From NCBI RefSeq assembly GCF_016862555.1, contig NZ_BONE01000022.1:1-64000 (forward strand): DNA of 64,000 bases, in the 5' to 3' direction. The translations under genes were made by a program, and so were the position numbers. Shown in pieces: positions 63,142-64,000 of this stretch; within the stretch, counting starts at the first letter, position 1, and the number at the start of each line of letters is the position of its first letter. A model generated the notes under the pieces. That model did not search any database and was not told the origin of the DNA. It saw only the letters and a program-made list of their open reading frames with translations. This DNA is from Asanoa siamensis. GTDB taxonomy: Bacteria > Actinomycetota > Actinomycetes > Mycobacteriales > Micromonosporaceae.

Positions 63142-63639
63142 TCAGCAGCGGACGAAGCCGTTGCCGCGCACGCTCCCGCGGTACGCGCAGGTGTCGAGCC
63201 GCGCGCCGCGCGGGCCGCTCAGCGTGGCCACGTCGCCCTCGTTGTTCCAGATGTGGGTACGGCTGCCCCAGAAGGCCTGGTTGTCGTTGGCCCGACCGAA
63301 CCCGGTGTGCACCCGGATCCGCTCCCCGCCGCCGAGCCAGGTGTTGTTGTTGAAGCGGAACACGTGGTTGGCCCGGTCCTTGATCGTGTAACCCCGGAGG
63401 TTCACGGCCCGCCGGCCGTTGTTGACGATCGAGATCCACTCGCCGTTCAGGCTCGAGTTGGCGCGGCTGTCGCGGCCCGGTGCGTCGTACTGGATGCCCG
63501 AGATCTGGACGTTCGCCTGCGGGGCCCGGCCGGGGCCACGGCCACGGTCGCCCGGGTCTGCCGAAGCGGACGCGGCGCCGGCGAGAACGGCCCCGAACGC
63601 GATGGCGGCGGCGCAGGTGAGGCCAAGAAGCTTTCGCAC
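63142..63639 (-). CDS. secreted lamin-tail-domain protein
   Basis: 165 residues. A signal peptide (MRKLLGLTCAAAIAFGAVLA, cleavage after ASASA) precedes a short Pro/Gly/Arg linker and one lamin tail domain, about residues 42-163: VQISGIQYDAPGRDS, LNGEWISIVNNGRRAVNLRG, YTIKDRANHVFRFNNNTWLG and WNNEGDVATLSGPRG. In bacteria this Ig-like domain is found in exported proteins and binds surfaces or DNA. The Cys pair near the end (DTCAYRG, FVRC) may form a disulfide. Confidence 0.88.
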   Translation of the reverse strand: MRKLLGLTCAAAIAFGAVLAGAASASADPGDRGRGPGRAPQANVQISGIQYDAPGRDSRANSSLNGEWISIVNNGRRAVNLRGYTIKDRANHVFRFNNNTWLGGGERIRVHTGFGRANDNQAFWGSRTHIWNNEGDVATLSGPRGARLDTCAYRGSVRGNGFVRC

Positions 63640-63890
63640 GATTTCCTCCGGTGAATCACTGTTCCAACAGGGATGTCTAGATAAAACAGGACATCCGGCG
63701 CCCTGTCATCAGGCAATACGTGTCTCGGTGTCCGAATCGTCGGTTTCATCCCAATGCGGTCGCCGCAGCGGTCGAGGGCCCCTGCCCGGTCGGCACCCCC
63801 CGTCAGCCGTTCGGCCAACGGCGGCTCAACCCGGCCGTCAACCGGCAGCGCACCAGCGCCATTTGATATGTGCGCTGTAGACTATGGGAC

Positions 63891-64000
63891 ATGTCCCTCA
63901 AGCACGCCATCCTCGGTCTGCTGGACCTCCGGCCCAGGACGGGCTACGACCTCAAGAAGGCCTTCGACGACACGGCCCGGCACTTCTGGGCGGCGGACCG
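63891..64000 (+). CDS. PadR-family transcriptional regulator, N-terminus only
   Basis: Only 36 codons are in the window: MSLKHAILGLLDLRPRTGYDL, then KKAFDDTARHFWAADR, the first helices of a PadR winged helix. A -10-like TAGACT at 63878-63883 lies seven bases before the ATG and no ribosome site is visible, so the mRNA is probably leaderless. The segment around 63866-63895 has TATGTGCG and GGGACATGT, a possible autoregulatory site. Confidence 0.8.
   Translation, partial: MSLKHAILGLLDLRPRTGYDLKKAFDDTARHFWAAD

Noticed and set aside
1-64000. CRISPR arrays, tRNA or rRNA genes
   Set aside because: Scanned by eye; no regularly spaced repeats, no tRNA-like cloverleaf with the expected loops, and no rRNA segment seen.

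Overview
The window is chromosomal DNA of a high-GC actinomycete. Nearly all reading frames show strong GC bias at codon position 3, GTG and TTG starts and ATGA/GTGA gene overlaps are common, sugar importers lack their own ATPase, and ECF sigma factors and GntR/FCD regulators abound. A Micromonosporaceae-like host is my inference. I see no tRNA, rRNA or CRISPR array.

Region 1 (1-16190) is ordinary high-GC carbohydrate metabolism. A minus-strand cluster, probably one transcript, holds a GntR regulator, a solute-binding lipoprotein, two permeases, a GH38 alpha-mannosidase, a glucarate-dehydratase-like enzyme, an aldose-epimerase-like protein, an SDR and the start of a Tat-exported protein. Divergently, a second GntR plus an HSL-type hydrolase precede a GntR/APH-kinase/enolase-paralogue/SDR/FAH operon. 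The FAH hydrolase is broken by two frameshifts and cut off by an IS remnant.

Region 2 (16190-44460) is an accessory island, visibly poorer in GC and rich in debris. It opens with three transposase fragments. It then carries an ECF-sigma/CU044_5270-type/secreted-propeller operon, a large secreted subtilase, a second sigma/CU044_5270-type pair with the tail of a third paralogue, two secreted small proteins, and two oppositely oriented remnants of one transposase family.

The heart of the island (30937-44462) is a class I lanthipeptide system with two precursors, two full-length LanB dehydratases, three LanC cyclases, one ABC exporter and one JmjC/cupin oxygenase. lanA1-lanC1-lanT run on the minus strand. 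lanB1-lanC2-jmjC-lanA2 run on the plus strand and end in a strong terminator. lanB2-lanC3 run on the minus strand toward that terminator. LanA1 has an FDLD leader box and a five-Cys core; LanA2 is tiny with a single core Cys. This is the best candidate for an undescribed system.

Region 3 (44637-64000) returns to high-GC core-like genes: DoxX-like protein, a CapA-type gene with an internal deletion, GntR plus cupin, an apparently circularly permuted LIV-type binding lipoprotein, SUFU-domain protein, MDR oxidoreductase, frameshifted DUF1152 gene, DUF427 protein, two tandem LysR regulators, DUF3311 plus sodium:solute symporter, pstSCAB, a lipoprotein, an S-adenosylmethionine-dependent methyltransferase, a small hydrolase, a lamin-tail secreted protein and the start of a PadR regulator.
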